Positions 34,436 through 44,092 of a stretch of DNA of 64,000 nucleotides are shown piece after piece. The notes under the pieces are model-generated. The model was not told the DNA's origin. It made no database searches and saw only the letters and a list, made by a program, of their open reading frames with translations. The stretch's first letter is position 1. Every line of letters starts with the position of its first letter. The position numbers and the translations under genes are program-made. This DNA is from DASPSR01 sp035498715 (GTDB lineage: Bacteria > Nitrospirota > UBA9217), in assembly GCA_035498715.1 (NCBI GenBank), contig DATJZV010000158.1, forward strand, positions 37,246-101,245, written 5' to 3'.

Positions 34436-35182
34436 ATGAAAACGTTCGTGATTGCGCTACTTCTGGCGCTCGTAGGATGCGTCACAACCGGAGGAGCACC
34501 ACCGGTTAACAATAAGAAGATGGCCGAAGGGTATTTTCAGAAGGGAGTAGCTCATTTTCAGGAAAAAAATTACGAGCTTGCATCAGTCGAATTCAATCGT
34601 GCCATTCAGACCGATAGCTCCTACAAATTGCCTTATTATTACCTTGGAGTCCTGAACGATACCCAGGGGAAATTGGATGAGGCGATAAAATACTATAAAG
34701 AAGCGATCAGCCTTGATCCTGAGTTTTCCGAGGCGTACAACGGCCTTGGGGTCGTTTATGTAAAGCAGGAAAAATGGCAAGAAGCACTTAAGTCCTTTAA
34801 TAAAGCTCTTGAAAACAAGCTCTATACTACTCCACATATCCCATACCTCAATATGGGTGATATGTACATGACGCAAAAAAAATATGAGAAAGCCGTGGAG
34901 GCATACCGTGAGTCTAAGAGGTACGCTAACCTAGAATTGACCAATTACAAGCTTGGCACGGCATTGTTTGAGGCAGGACAGATCAAAGAATCTATCAAGG
35001 AATTCCAAGAAGGGGTAGGGATTGCGCCCCAGAATGCATACTTACGATACAGTCTGGCAGTTGCACTTTTGAAGGACGGCAATAAGAAGTCGGCGATTGT
35101 GGAGTTCAAAAAAGTGACGGAACTTGCTCCCGGAAGTGACCTCGCCCAGAAGGCAAACGACTATATCAAGACGCTGAGGTGA
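34436..35182 (+). CDS. PilF/PilW-like TPR lipoprotein
   Basis: A 248-residue lipoprotein. The signal peptide ends in the lipobox LVGC with Cys at 15, and about six tetratricopeptide repeats follow (for example YYYLGVLNDTQGKLDEAIKY, then LGVVYVKQEKWQEALKSF). In Pseudomonas the equivalent gene pilF, an outer-membrane pilotin for the type IV pilus secretin, also directly precedes rodZ. No other pilus genes are in the window, so the function as pilotin is likely but not certain. The stop overlaps an in-frame GTG of the rodZ frame, so the two are translationally linked. Confidence 0.86.
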   Translation: MKTFVIALLLALVGCVTTGGAPPVNNKKMAEGYFQKGVAHFQEKNYELASVEFNRAIQTDSSYKLPYYYLGVLNDTQGKLDEAIKYYKEAISLDPEFSEAYNGLGVVYVKQEKWQEALKSFNKALENKLYTTPHIPYLNMGDMYMTQKKYEKAVEAYRESKRYANLELTNYKLGTALFEAGQIKESIKEFQEGVGIAPQNAYLRYSLAVALLKDGNKKSAIVEFKKVTELAPGSDLAQKANDYIKTLR

Positions 35183-35187
35183 CATGG

Positions 35188-36111
35188 ATGGGCACGTTAG
35201 GAAAATATCTGCGCGACGCGCGTGAGGCGATGGGCATTGATATACGGGAGGCGGCCCAGGAGACCAGGATCAGTGTCAACTACCTTAATGCCCTCGAAGA
35301 GGAAGATTTCTCCAAACTTCCCGGCGAGGTCTTCGTGAGAGGTTTTCTCAAAAACTACGGACGTTATTTACACCTTGAGGAAGCCGAGGTCATAAAACGG
35401 TATGCGGAGCTAAAACCTCAAACAGTGACTCCTCCTGCTCCTCCAACAGATGTCGAAAAAGCGACCGTCATTTCTGAACAGGGGACAACGAAGAAGGTTA
35501 GGAAGGCTCCTCTTGAACCATTCGTCTGGGGTGCAGCGATATTCATATCGCTCATTGTTTTCCTGCTTACGTCCAGGCCAACCGACAAGCATACGGGGAG
35601 CTCGAGTGTCACGGTTTCGGCCCCGACAGGAACACTGCAGGGCGTCGAACAACTTCAAGCGAGAAGACCGGATAAACTGTATCTTGAGGTCATAGCTCTT
35701 GAAGATACGTGGCTCCTGGTCCGGACCGATACAAGCCCACAGAAGAAGGCAGTTCTCAAAAAAGGAGAGAGCCTTATCTGGAGCGCCGATGAGATGTTCC
35801 TCCTCAGCTATAGCGACGTGAGTGCGGTCAGACTTTTGCTGAACGGGGAAGAACTGGCCGTAAGAGGGACGAAAGGTTCCGTGATCAGGGACCTTGCCAT
35901 TAACCGTACTGGCATCACAAACCAACAGCCCCCAGTTAAACAGCCGCGGTCGGCGAAGCCCAAACCGAAGCCAGAACCGCAGCATGAGGTATCGCCTCAG
36001 CAGGCGGAACCCCAGCCTCAACCAGAGCCCCAGCCCGAACCGTTAGTGAAACCGCTTCCTCCGCCAGAACGGACTCCGCCCGTGATATATCCATTTGCTC
36101 CTCCACAATGA
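35188..36111 (+). CDS. rodZ: RodZ-like cytoskeletal/HTH membrane protein
   Basis: A 307-residue bitopic protein. An N-terminal HTH_25 domain (GKYLRDAREAMGIDIREAA to about residue 65) is followed by a linker, one transmembrane helix (about 113-130) and a periplasmic DUF4115 domain (LYLEVIALEDTWLLV onward). It ends in a Pro/Gln/Glu repeat tail of PEPQPQ type. RodZ anchors MreB and helps set rod shape. ATG at 35188 is preceded by GAGGTGA and preferred; GTG at 35179 overlapping the upstream stop is an alternative. The pilF-rodZ order is conserved in other Gram-negatives. Confidence 0.88.
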   Translation: MGTLGKYLRDAREAMGIDIREAAQETRISVNYLNALEEEDFSKLPGEVFVRGFLKNYGRYLHLEEAEVIKRYAELKPQTVTPPAPPTDVEKATVISEQGTTKKVRKAPLEPFVWGAAIFISLIVFLLTSRPTDKHTGSSSVTVSAPTGTLQGVEQLQARRPDKLYLEVIALEDTWLLVRTDTSPQKKAVLKKGESLIWSADEMFLLSYSDVSAVRLLLNGEELAVRGTKGSVIRDLAINRTGITNQQPPVKQPRSAKPKPKPEPQHEVSPQQAEPQPQPEPQPEPLVKPLPPPERTPPVIYPFAPPQ

Positions 36112-36256
36112 ACTGATTTCTCTTTGAAGAAACACTGGCGTCAGTCCTCTGCCGTCTTCTTTTTTTTAGGACAATTACCGCTATATCCCGGCGGTATCCC
36201 ATGCTTTGCCATCATCTGCTACGGTGATGAACGCAAGATTGAAAGGAGAAACTTTC

Positions 36257-36784
36257 ATGAAGAAGTTTGTCTTGCTTGCACTGACGGCATTAACACTCGT
36301 CGCCACGCCAGCGATTGCAAAAGAAGGGTTGTACCTGGGTTTGTATATTCCCTTTGATTCTTTTTCAGGCGACACTAATTTGGATTCAGGTAACGGCTTG
36401 GGTCTACGCGGGGGATTCGGCTTTGGGAGATATTTTTCGATAGAAGGGACTCTTTTTAAATCTAACATTGACCTGAAGGGAACAAACCAAACAACTGACT
36501 ATAAAGGCGGAACAATAGACGCAAAACTGCATTTCCCGTTCAGCGGGAGCCATTTTGAGCCTTATGTCATGATCGGCGCCGGAGGCTACAAAATAGAAAA
36601 CAACAATGCGATAAAGGGCTACGGTGGTCAATTGGGATTCGGCGTTGACGTGTATGTGTTCCCGGAGTTGTCTATCAGTGCGGGATTTACGAGCACGTCG
36701 ATTACCTTTGATGAGGGAACGCCGGTCAATTTAGACGCAACGGTGAGGACAATTGATGTGGGTTTGACCTATCACTTTCTATAG
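36257..36784 (+). CDS. Outer-membrane beta-barrel protein (OmpA-like/OMP_b-brl fold)
   Basis: A 175-residue exported protein. The signal peptide is cleaved after ATPAIA (about residue 20). The mature part alternates short amphipathic strands and glycine-rich turns (for example LGLRGGFGFGRYFSIEG) and ends in an aromatic beta-signal (VGLTYHFL), as for an eight-stranded barrel. AAAGGAG precedes the ATG at 36257; the longer frame from 36206 has no signal peptide at its N-terminus. A related barrel is encoded next. Ligand or role unknown. Confidence 0.83.
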   Translation: MKKFVLLALTALTLVATPAIAKEGLYLGLYIPFDSFSGDTNLDSGNGLGLRGGFGFGRYFSIEGTLFKSNIDLKGTNQTTDYKGGTIDAKLHFPFSGSHFEPYVMIGAGGYKIENNNAIKGYGGQLGFGVDVYVFPELSISAGFTSTSITFDEGTPVNLDATVRTIDVGLTYHFL

Positions 36785-36800
36785 CAACATACGCATGCGT

Positions 36801-36830
36801 CAGAGCCGATCAGAATTCTGGTCGGGTCTG
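36801..36830. other. Imperfect inverted repeat after the first beta-barrel gene
   Basis: A 13-bp stem with one mismatch and one G:T pair closes an AATT loop, 17 bases after the stop. There is no T-run, so it is either a non-canonical terminator or an mRNA-stabilising hairpin between the two barrel genes. Confidence 0.45.
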
Positions 36831-36934
36831 ATCTTCGATAGCAGTCACGTCCAATATCCATTCCGATATGCTTTCATCCTATGACAGAACGATGTGCCCA
36901 TGAGCCCGCGATATCCCGCTCCGGTACTATTACC

Positions 36935-36962
36935 TTGACTCTTGATGGATGTGTGCTATAGT
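36935..36962 (+). promoter_or_regulatory. Sigma70 promoter of the second beta-barrel gene
   Basis: TTGACT (36935-36940), a 16-base spacer and TATAGT (36957-36962) with a TG two bases before the -10 (extended -10). It would start transcription about 35 bases before the ATG at 37003, showing that the second barrel gene is transcribed separately. Confidence 0.65.
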
Positions 36963-37002
36963 CTAAAACGATCATAAATCCATATTCTCGGGAGGGTTAG
37001 CG

Positions 37003-37578
37003 ATGAAAAAGATATTATTTTTTTCAGCGTTGGCGATCCTGCTCTGTTCCACGCCTGCGATGGCAAAGGTAGGCCCGTATGTAGGTATTGGACTTACGTA
37101 TGTTGATATAACCAGCATGGCGGACCCCTACTTCGATACCGTCGATCCGGCACTTGGATTGGAACTAAGGTTTGGATATAATTTTGGTCCGGTAGCACTT
37201 GAAGGTAATTTTATAGGATCTACTCATCACGATTCTTTCCCGGGATTCAGCGACGGCGATTTTTACGGCTGGAGTATCGATTTACGGGTCTTTTTATTTC
37301 CGCCGCCTGCACTGAATCAGCTATATTTATTATTTGGTGTGGGAGGTTATACCTTCCATGAGAACTACAACGTCACCGGGGATCACTATGACTTATCAGG
37401 CCCTGGTTTTAATCTCGGCATGGGCTTTGAGCATTACTTCAATCCCCTGGTCTCAATCGATGTGAGAGGGGTATTCAGGTTCATTGATTATGATGAGACA
37501 ATCAACGGATTTACCGTTGACACGAACGTTAATGGGGATACGTTCACTCTCGGGGTTGGGCTTAATTTTCATTTTTAA
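37003..37578 (+). CDS. Outer-membrane beta-barrel protein, paralogue of the preceding one
   Basis: A 191-residue exported barrel protein. The signal peptide (MKKILFFSALAILLCSTPAMA) resembles that of the upstream barrel, and the mature protein has the same strand pattern, ending GVGLNFHF with the terminal Phe beta-signal. The two genes probably arose by duplication but have diverged. GGGAGG is placed 7 bases before the ATG, and it has its own promoter at 36935. Its 3' end faces the convergent Mut7-C gene. Confidence 0.83.
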   Translation: MKKILFFSALAILLCSTPAMAKVGPYVGIGLTYVDITSMADPYFDTVDPALGLELRFGYNFGPVALEGNFIGSTHHDSFPGFSDGDFYGWSIDLRVFLFPPPALNQLYLLFGVGGYTFHENYNVTGDHYDLSGPGFNLGMGFEHYFNPLVSIDVRGVFRFIDYDETINGFTVDTNVNGDTFTLGVGLNFHF

Positions 37579-37652
37579 AACACTGGGTTTTCCCGAACGC
37601 GATGAAATTCCGGAGTCGCCCCTGCGGGAACTGTGACTTCAGCATTCTAAAA

Positions 37653-38090
37653 TCAGCCAGTCAATTTCATATTTTTCACATGCGTTCCTTCCCAGTAGAC
37701 CCTTCCGCAACTGACACACCGAAAAAAAAATCCGTAGTTGCCATACACATACTCGGGAACGATGTCCTTTATGTCCTGCTTTCTGGCCGGGATGAGCGTG
37801 TCATTGCAAGCAGAACATCGGGTGAGAGGGCCGGGGATTGATTCGATCCTGAATGTATCAAAAACTTGGCGTAGTTGGTCCTTTACTTTATTATGACTTA
37901 TGAACACGCGGTTTGCCGCCAGGGGACGTGAGGCAAGTTCCGTGTCTCGAGTCAGGATGACGCGGTTCTGTTCCAGTGAGAGGCGGATGATCTCGTTATC
38001 ATCGAACGCCCGATCATAGAGAACATCGAATCCCAGCAGCCTCATCCGCTTTGCGAGCTTTCCCAGCATGACGTCGGCGATGAACTTCAT
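37653..38090 (-). CDS. Mut7-C (DUF82) PIN-like nuclease domain with zinc ribbon
   Basis: A 145-residue protein of the Mut7-C family. The N-terminal PIN-like part begins FIADVMLGKLAKRMRLLGFD with acidic residues at the expected nuclease positions (ADxM, DDNEI, TRDTEL). The C-terminal part has a zinc-ribbon with two Cys pairs (RCSAC and RCVSC). The family takes its name from the C-terminal exonuclease region of animal Mut-7; bacterial members are predicted RNases of unknown target. It is alone, with copA upstream on the same strand 153 bases away. Confidence 0.87.
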   Translation of the reverse strand: MKFIADVMLGKLAKRMRLLGFDVLYDRAFDDNEIIRLSLEQNRVILTRDTELASRPLAANRVFISHNKVKDQLRQVFDTFRIESIPGPLTRCSACNDTLIPARKQDIKDIVPEYVYGNYGFFFRCVSCGRVYWEGTHVKNMKLTG

Positions 38091-38243
38091 TGTTTCACCG
38101 TGAAGGCATTAAAAAGAAGCAATAAACAGAGAAGACCGTTTCTCGCGGAGCACGCAAAGAACCCGAAGAAAAAAGCAAGATGCATTTAAGAACCCCTTAC
38201 TACTTTTGTGAGCCGTACAAAAGAACGATGACGCGTTTGACGC

Positions 38244-40679
38244 TTAAGAGAATTTTCTCAACCGGAGCGAGTTCGACACAACGCTCACCGAACTGAATGC
38301 CATAGCCGCCGATGCGAACATAGGATTTAGCAGTATCCCGAAGAACGGATAAAGGACGCCGGCCGCAACGGGAATGCCGATGACGTTGTAAAAAAACGCC
38401 CAAAACAGGTTCATCTTGATGGTGTTCATGGTACGGCGCGAGAGCCTCATCGCCGTTGCGACCACGCGGAGGTCGTCCTTGATCAAAGTAACGTCCGATG
38501 CCTCTATGGCTACGTCTGTGCCTGTCCCGATGGCGATGCCAACGTCAGCTTGTGTGAGAGCAGGTGCATCGTTGATCCCGTCGCCGACCATGGCGACCAC
38601 GCGACCCTCTGCCTGGAGTTTTTTTACCATATCCATCTTGTCCTGAGGGAGGACTTCAGGCAGCACATGGCTGATCCCAAGCTCGTCGGCAATGGCCTGC
38701 GCCGTGCGGCGATTGTCTCCGGTCAGCATCACGACCTCCAGGCCGAGGGCTTTCAACCCGGATACGGCCTCCGCTGAATGCTCCTTGAGAGTGTCCGCAA
38801 CGGCAATGATTCCTGCAACCTTGTTGTCAACGGCCACGAACATAGGGGTCTTGCCGTGGGATGATAGGTTCTCAGCTGTAATGCTGAATGGCGCGAAGTC
38901 GATTTTTCTTTCCGTCAACAGCCGCTCGTTCCCCAGAATGATCTCTCTGCCGTTCAGCCGTGCCCTGATTCCGTGACCCGGGAGCGCCTCGAACTCGTCC
39001 GCCTGTTCGATCTGAATACCCTTTTCAACTGCAGCGCGCACGATGGCTTCCCCGAGCGGATGCTCGGAGCTCTTTTCCGCTGAACCGGCGAAAAACAGGA
39101 TCTCCTGCTCACTTATTCCATCACGGATCACCTCCGTGACCTTTGGCTCGCCGCGCGTAAGCGTGCCGGTTTTATCGAACACGATGGTATCGATCTTCTG
39201 GGCCCGCTCGAGGCTTTCGGCGTTTTTAAAGAGAATTCCCTGTTCAGCGCCTTTGCCCGTGCCGACCATGATGGCTGTTGGCGTTGCAAGTCCCATCGCG
39301 CACGGGCAGGCAATGATTAGCACTGCGATGAAATTCAGAAGGGCGAAGGTAAACCGTGTTTCCGCTGATCCGAAAATATACCAGATGACGAAGGTGAGCA
39401 GGCCGAGGGAAATTACAGTCGGCACGAAGATGCTGGAAATATAATCGGCAAGACGCTGGATCGGCGCTTTGGAACCCTGCGCTTCCTGCACCATGCGAAT
39501 GATTTGTGATAGCATGGTATCTCTGCCAACCTTGGTAGCTTCAAAGGTGAACGTTCCCGTCTTGTTTATGGTCGCACCGATCACCGCATCGCTCATTTTT
39601 TTCTCGACGGGGAGGCTCTCGCCCGTGAGCATGGACTCATCGACCGATGAGTACCCGCTCCGGATGACGCCGTCGACAGGGATCTTTTCCCCGGGCCTGA
39701 CAACGATCAGATCCCCCGTATCCACTTCCTCAATCGGAATATCCAGTTCTTTCCCTTCTCGAACCACGCGGGCGGTCCGGGGCTGGAGGCCCATAAGCTT
39801 TTTAATGGCCTCTCCGGCGCGCGATTTAGCACGAGCTTCAAGGTACTTGCCAAACAGGATCAGGGTAATGATGATCGCTGCCGTATCGTAGTACGCGCCG
39901 CCGTGGCTGCCATAGTGGCCCAGTGCTGCGGGAAAGAACGTGAGCACCATGCTGTAGGCATAGGCGGCGCTCGTTCCCACGACCACGAGTGTATTCATGT
40001 TCGTGCTGCCGTGCTTGATAGACGCCCAGGCGTTCTGATAGAAATGGCGGCCGGCCCAGAACTGGACTGGTGTGGTGAGCAGGAACAGGATGAACCACAT
40101 GGTCCGCCGGGGAATGATCGTGATGAAGGGGAGCATGTCCTGAAAGCTTCCGATGAGCACCAACGCGGAGAGTATGGCACTTACGGTAAGCTTGGTCCGA
40201 AGTTCCGCGAGCTCCTTCTCACGGGCCTCCTTTTCGATATCGAGCGCAGACCGGCCTTCTGCCTGCTGCGGAAGGCGGAAGCCCGACTTTTCCATAGCCC
40301 TCCTGATATCACGGAGCCCAATCTGTCCGGGTACATATTCCACTTCCACAGTTTCGGCCCCGGCGTTCACCACGACCTTCAGTACACCGTCGATTGAGGA
40401 TATGATGCGTTCCAGCTCCTGTACCCGCGACGCATCAAGGTCGATGATCGGGATCGTCGTCTTTTCGGTCACGGGTGTATATCCAAGTTCCTGGATGGTC
40501 TCTACGAACCGGCCCAGACCGACGGTAAGGGGGTCGAACTCGACAACAGCTTTCTCGTTCGCAAAGTTGACGTTCGCGTTCCTGACGCCAGCAAGTCTTG
40601 AAATGTCTTTCTGGATGGCTGCTGCACAGTTCACGCAGGTCATGCCTTTGACCGGGATGACGGCTTTTTTGGTTTCCAT
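38244..40679 (-). CDS. copA: Copper-exporting P1B-type ATPase
   Basis: An 811-residue Cu(I) efflux pump. The first heavy-metal domain has GMTCVNC (C15, C18). A second HMA-like domain (about 70-137) has lost its CxxC. The core has MLTGES, the membrane CPC at 458-460, the phosphorylated D502 in DKTGTLTRGEP, SEHPLG and GDGINDAPAL. The C-terminal membrane segments carry the Met and SS pair (AMAFSSVSVVSNS) of CopA-type Cu(I) sites. ATG at 40679 is preferred because it opens the HMA domain; the frame from 40736 adds 19 hydrophobic residues not seen in the family. No copper regulator or chaperone gene is adjacent. Confidence 0.94.
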   Translation of the reverse strand: METKKAVIPVKGMTCVNCAAAIQKDISRLAGVRNANVNFANEKAVVEFDPLTVGLGRFVETIQELGYTPVTEKTTIPIIDLDASRVQELERIISSIDGVLKVVVNAGAETVEVEYVPGQIGLRDIRRAMEKSGFRLPQQAEGRSALDIEKEAREKELAELRTKLTVSAILSALVLIGSFQDMLPFITIIPRRTMWFILFLLTTPVQFWAGRHFYQNAWASIKHGSTNMNTLVVVGTSAAYAYSMVLTFFPAALGHYGSHGGAYYDTAAIIITLILFGKYLEARAKSRAGEAIKKLMGLQPRTARVVREGKELDIPIEEVDTGDLIVVRPGEKIPVDGVIRSGYSSVDESMLTGESLPVEKKMSDAVIGATINKTGTFTFEATKVGRDTMLSQIIRMVQEAQGSKAPIQRLADYISSIFVPTVISLGLLTFVIWYIFGSAETRFTFALLNFIAVLIIACPCAMGLATPTAIMVGTGKGAEQGILFKNAESLERAQKIDTIVFDKTGTLTRGEPKVTEVIRDGISEQEILFFAGSAEKSSEHPLGEAIVRAAVEKGIQIEQADEFEALPGHGIRARLNGREIILGNERLLTERKIDFAPFSITAENLSSHGKTPMFVAVDNKVAGIIAVADTLKEHSAEAVSGLKALGLEVVMLTGDNRRTAQAIADELGISHVLPEVLPQDKMDMVKKLQAEGRVVAMVGDGINDAPALTQADVGIAIGTGTDVAIEASDVTLIKDDLRVVATAMRLSRRTMNTIKMNLFWAFFYNVIGIPVAAGVLYPFFGILLNPMFASAAMAFSSVSVVSNSLRLRKFS

Positions 40680-40753
40680 AAGTGATAATATACTACCTGA
40701 TAGGAGAGAAGACAAGACGTAATCAGGCAGAAGCAATGGAGATGAACAGTGTT

Positions 40754-41845
40754 TTATTTCTTTTTATAGAAGGGAATTTCAACGATCTTGGCGGCTATCT
40801 CTCGATCGCGGACCTCTATCTCGATTTCCTGCCCGGGCTGAGCGTACCGGCTCACGACATAGCCAAGCCCGAAGCCGTTCCGGTATCGGGGTGACTGGTT
40901 CCCGCTAGTCACGACCCCGATCTCGCGGTTTTCGGAAAAAATGCTCCCACCGCTGCGCGGTATTCCCTTTTCAAGGAGCAAAAACCCCGCAAGGGTTTGC
41001 TTGACGCCATCGGTTTTAAGCTTGAGCAGTGCATCTTTGCCAATGAAGTCCTTTTTGAAGTCAATGAAGGACAGGAGGCCGGTATCGAGAGGTGTCCTGG
41101 TTTCATCAATGTCGTACCCGTACAGGAGATATCCCATTTCCAGGCGAAGGAGATCCCGGCTGCCGAAGCCGCAAGGTTTGATCCCTTCTTCCTGACCGGC
41201 TGCCAGGACCGCGTCCCAGAAACTCTCGGCGTGGTTTGCGGGCACGAAGAATTCGTAGCCGTGCTCACCGGTATATCCGCTCCGGGATACTATGACCGGC
41301 TTCTCGGCGATAGTCAGCTCTCGGACACTTCTTGGCTTGAATTTTTTCTGATGGGATCCGACAAGTTTCTCGAGGATATGGAATGAGTGCGGTCCCTGGA
41401 GCGCGAGCTGGGATAAGACCAAGGTATTATCGGTTATCTGGACGTCACCCGTCGCATGTCGTTGAAGCCATCGGAGCACTTTGTCGGTATTACCGGCACT
41501 TGTGGTGAGCAGATAGCGGGTGCCAGACGATGAATCGGGGAGTCGGAAGAGTACCGCGTCATCGAGAGTAAAGCCGGATTCATTGCACAGGAAACCGTAG
41601 TGGGCAGTGCCTTCGGCGATCTTTGCTGTATTTCTGGTAAACACCTTCTGGATGAGGGCGGATGCGCCTGGACCGCTGATCTCAAGCCTGCCCAGATAAC
41701 TCACATCGAACAGTCCGGCAGCGGTCCGCACCGCCTGGTATTCGTCCTGCACATCAGTATACTGGAAAGGGACCTGCCAGCCCTGGAATTCCGTTATTTT
41801 CGCTTTTAACTGGAGATGTTTCTGATGGAGAACAGTCTGTTTCAT
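40754..41845 (-). CDS. gcvT: Aminomethyltransferase, glycine cleavage T protein
   Basis: Transfers the methylene of the lipoyl-bound intermediate to tetrahydrofolate, releasing ammonia. The start LKAKITEFQGWQVPFQY, the Asp pair in SGFTLDDAVLF (catalytic Asp), SRSGYTGEHGYEFF and GSRDLLRLEMGYLLYGYD are all T-protein features; the usual DVSHMG is DVSYLG here. Length is 363 residues from ATG at 41845, which has GAGGAGG 6 bases upstream. gcvH and gcvP are not nearby; mtnA is upstream on the same strand. A tRNA-modifying YgfZ relative is less likely because the aminomethyltransferase motifs are complete. Confidence 0.9.
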   Translation of the reverse strand: MKQTVLHQKHLQLKAKITEFQGWQVPFQYTDVQDEYQAVRTAAGLFDVSYLGRLEISGPGASALIQKVFTRNTAKIAEGTAHYGFLCNESGFTLDDAVLFRLPDSSSGTRYLLTTSAGNTDKVLRWLQRHATGDVQITDNTLVLSQLALQGPHSFHILEKLVGSHQKKFKPRSVRELTIAEKPVIVSRSGYTGEHGYEFFVPANHAESFWDAVLAAGQEEGIKPCGFGSRDLLRLEMGYLLYGYDIDETRTPLDTGLLSFIDFKKDFIGKDALLKLKTDGVKQTLAGFLLLEKGIPRSGGSIFSENREIGVVTSGNQSPRYRNGFGLGYVVSRYAQPGQEIEIEVRDREIAAKIVEIPFYKKK

Positions 41846-41922
41846 ACGGCCCTCCTCGCTCCTGGTGAACGGAAATATCGTGCCGCACAGCTGCAGGATA
41901 ACGCAACATGACAAGAGCTGTT

Positions 41923-42984
41923 CTATCGAATCCTGAATTTCTCCGGATCGGTATTATCGTCAGCAAGTTTGTGGATGTCCTTCGGATGGAACGCCCCCTT
42001 CTCAGTGATGATGGCCGTGATGTAACGGGCCGGGGTCACATCGAAGGCCGGGTTCGCCACATTCACGCCATCAGGGGCTATCTGGACCTTGCCGAATATA
42101 TGGGTTACCTCGCGGCCATCGCGCTCTTCTATGGGGATCTGATATCCTGATTCCATGCTGAAATCGATGGTGGAGAGCGGACCCGCCACGTAGAAAGGAA
42201 TGCCATGTTCTTTGCAGAGCACAGCAAGGCTGTAAGTGCCAATCTTGTTCGCCACGTCACCGTTCCTGGCAATACGGTCCGCGCCAACAATGGCGAGATC
42301 AATCATGTCGTGATACATGAAATAGCCGGCCATATTGTCCGTGATCAGGGTGCAGGGAATCTTTTCCTGCATGAGCTCCCATGCCGTCAAGCGCGCACCC
42401 TGGAGCACGGGACGGGTTTCGTCGATATACACGTGGATCTTTTTACCTTCTTCCACAGCGGCACGCATCACGCCTTCAGCGGTACCATAGCCTGCCGTAG
42501 CGATCGAACCGGCATTGCAGTGCGTAATGAGATTGTCATCATCGGCCACGAATACTGATCCGTAGCTGCCGATCTTCTTATTCGTCTCGATGTCCTCGTC
42601 CAGCATGCGCTGTGATTCTTGAACGAGCAGGGCGTGTAGGGCCTCGACTCCCTTGTCCCTGTTTTCCTGTACGAATTTCTTGATCCGTTCGATGGCCCAG
42701 AAGAGATTCACCGCCGTGGGCCGTGTAGCCGCCATGTGGCTGCAGATCTCTTCGAACTTTGGCCAGAACTCCTCAAAGGAGGACGCAGATATCTGCCGGG
42801 CGCCGAGCGCCAGTCCCATGGCTGCGGTAACTCCGATCGCCGGCGCACCGCGCACCCACAACTCTCTGATACCCCGTGCGACGGTCTGATAATCCTTACA
42901 TTCGTTGTATACGGTTTCGAGGGGCAGTTTCGTCTGGTCCAGCATCCGTACGATGCCGTTTTTCCATTCTACGGTTGGGATCAT
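41923..42984 (-). CDS. mtnA: S-methyl-5-thioribose-1-phosphate isomerase
   Basis: Isomerises methylthioribose-1-phosphate to methylthioribulose-1-phosphate in methionine salvage. Family motifs RGAPAIGVTAAMG, THCNAGSIATAGYGT (catalytic Cys) and the GADRIARNGDVANKIGTY loop (catalytic Asp) are complete. Length 353 residues is usual, and AAAGGAG precedes the ATG. MtnP, which makes its substrate, is encoded 10 kb away on the other strand. The later aerobic steps (mtnB, mtnC, mtnD) are not in the window, so the pathway might end in an alternative route. Confidence 0.95.
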   Translation of the reverse strand: MIPTVEWKNGIVRMLDQTKLPLETVYNECKDYQTVARGIRELWVRGAPAIGVTAAMGLALGARQISASSFEEFWPKFEEICSHMAATRPTAVNLFWAIERIKKFVQENRDKGVEALHALLVQESQRMLDEDIETNKKIGSYGSVFVADDDNLITHCNAGSIATAGYGTAEGVMRAAVEEGKKIHVYIDETRPVLQGARLTAWELMQEKIPCTLITDNMAGYFMYHDMIDLAIVGADRIARNGDVANKIGTYSLAVLCKEHGIPFYVAGPLSTIDFSMESGYQIPIEERDGREVTHIFGKVQIAPDGVNVANPAFDVTPARYITAIITEKGAFHPKDIHKLADDNTDPEKFRIR

Positions 42985-43157
42985 TGATGAAACTCCTTTA
43001 GAGGTATTTAAGTCAGACGAGTTTTTGTACTGATTTAAATATAGAGGAATATGGCCGGATTGTCAAAAAAAATCTGAAGGATTACCGGTTACTAGGTCAT
43101 TATGTCGGGCTTCCTGAGGCTAAAAGAGTCGTGCAAAAGGGGCGATAGGCAAGGTAA

Positions 43158-44087
43158 TTACGTGTTTCCGCACGATTGGACCGCGAGTGTCCCGCTACGG
43201 CCCTCGATCGTACCGGCGATGAGGTCGCAAATCGGAATTACCGATGGGTTCTTTATTAGGTCTCGGGCGAGGTCATGCAATGTTACGATCTCGACCGGGC
43301 GGGCCTGCAGCTTAACCAGAAACATCCGGAAAAGAGCGAGTTTTTTCATCCCTTCGAGCTCGGCGTGGATCGTGAGTATGTTCGGCGCCCCCGGGCGAAG
43401 CAGCGATAGATAGTGGTCAATGATTCGGTCTTCAGGGTACTCCGGCCGTCCGAGGAGCTCATCGAGCGTCGGGAGCGTGGTCGGTATCTGCAGTGTCTTG
43501 TACACGGTGTTGTCCACACGCGGGAAAAAGGGATAATTCCCACGGCTATCACTCGCGGAGAGAAGTCCGGCATCATCGTAGGCCTCGAGGCTGAAACCGT
43601 TTGCCTGCCAGCCAGCAGCGCCTGCGGTTCTTGCAGGCTCATGAAAAATCCGCTCAAACTCTTTTCGCGCTTTTCCGAATTCCTCAAAAACTTCGGGGCG
43701 CGTCATTCCCGCGAGCCCGTCCTGCCAGCGGATATGGTCGTAGCAGTGAATGCCGACCTCATGCCCCTTGTCTTGCGTCGCGCGCATCACGCCTTCGTTG
43801 CGGCGTCCTACATGCGGACCAGGGAGCAGAATGCCGTTCAGGAGCGTGCGGATACCGTAGGTCGAAACCACGCTTGTACGGCTCACCTTGCTTAAAAATC
43901 CAGGCCTGAAAATGCGTTTGATCGCGCGGCCGGTGTTGTCGGGTCCGAGGGAGAAGAGAAATGTGGCTTTGACTCCGAACTCGTCGAACAGAGCAAGGAG
44001 ATTGGGCACGCCGATGCGCGTGCCACGCTCGGTATCGACATCTACTTTAATGACAAGGAGAGATTTGTCCAGTCCTGTTTCCGGCAT
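43158..44087 (-). CDS. arnD: 4-deoxy-4-formamido-L-arabinose-phosphoundecaprenol deformylase
   Basis: A 309-residue NodB-fold polysaccharide deacetylase that removes the formyl group from lipid-linked Ara4FN. Metal and catalytic elements are visible: KVDVDTERGT at the N-terminus with the first Asp, then HEVGIHCYDH, and the C-terminal LTIHAELEG. The PGPHVGRRNEGVMR and GAAGWQANGFSLEAYD segments are ArnD-like. It is the last gene of the arn operon, 5 bases after the ArnA decarboxylase gene, and is the step that lets the ArnT substrate form. Confidence 0.92.
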   Translation of the reverse strand: MPETGLDKSLLVIKVDVDTERGTRIGVPNLLALFDEFGVKATFLFSLGPDNTGRAIKRIFRPGFLSKVSRTSVVSTYGIRTLLNGILLPGPHVGRRNEGVMRATQDKGHEVGIHCYDHIRWQDGLAGMTRPEVFEEFGKARKEFERIFHEPARTAGAAGWQANGFSLEAYDDAGLLSASDSRGNYPFFPRVDNTVYKTLQIPTTLPTLDELLGRPEYPEDRIIDHYLSLLRPGAPNILTIHAELEGMKKLALFRMFLVKLQARPVEIVTLHDLARDLIKNPSVIPICDLIAGTIEGRSGTLAVQSCGNT

Positions 44088-44092
44088 GGTGA

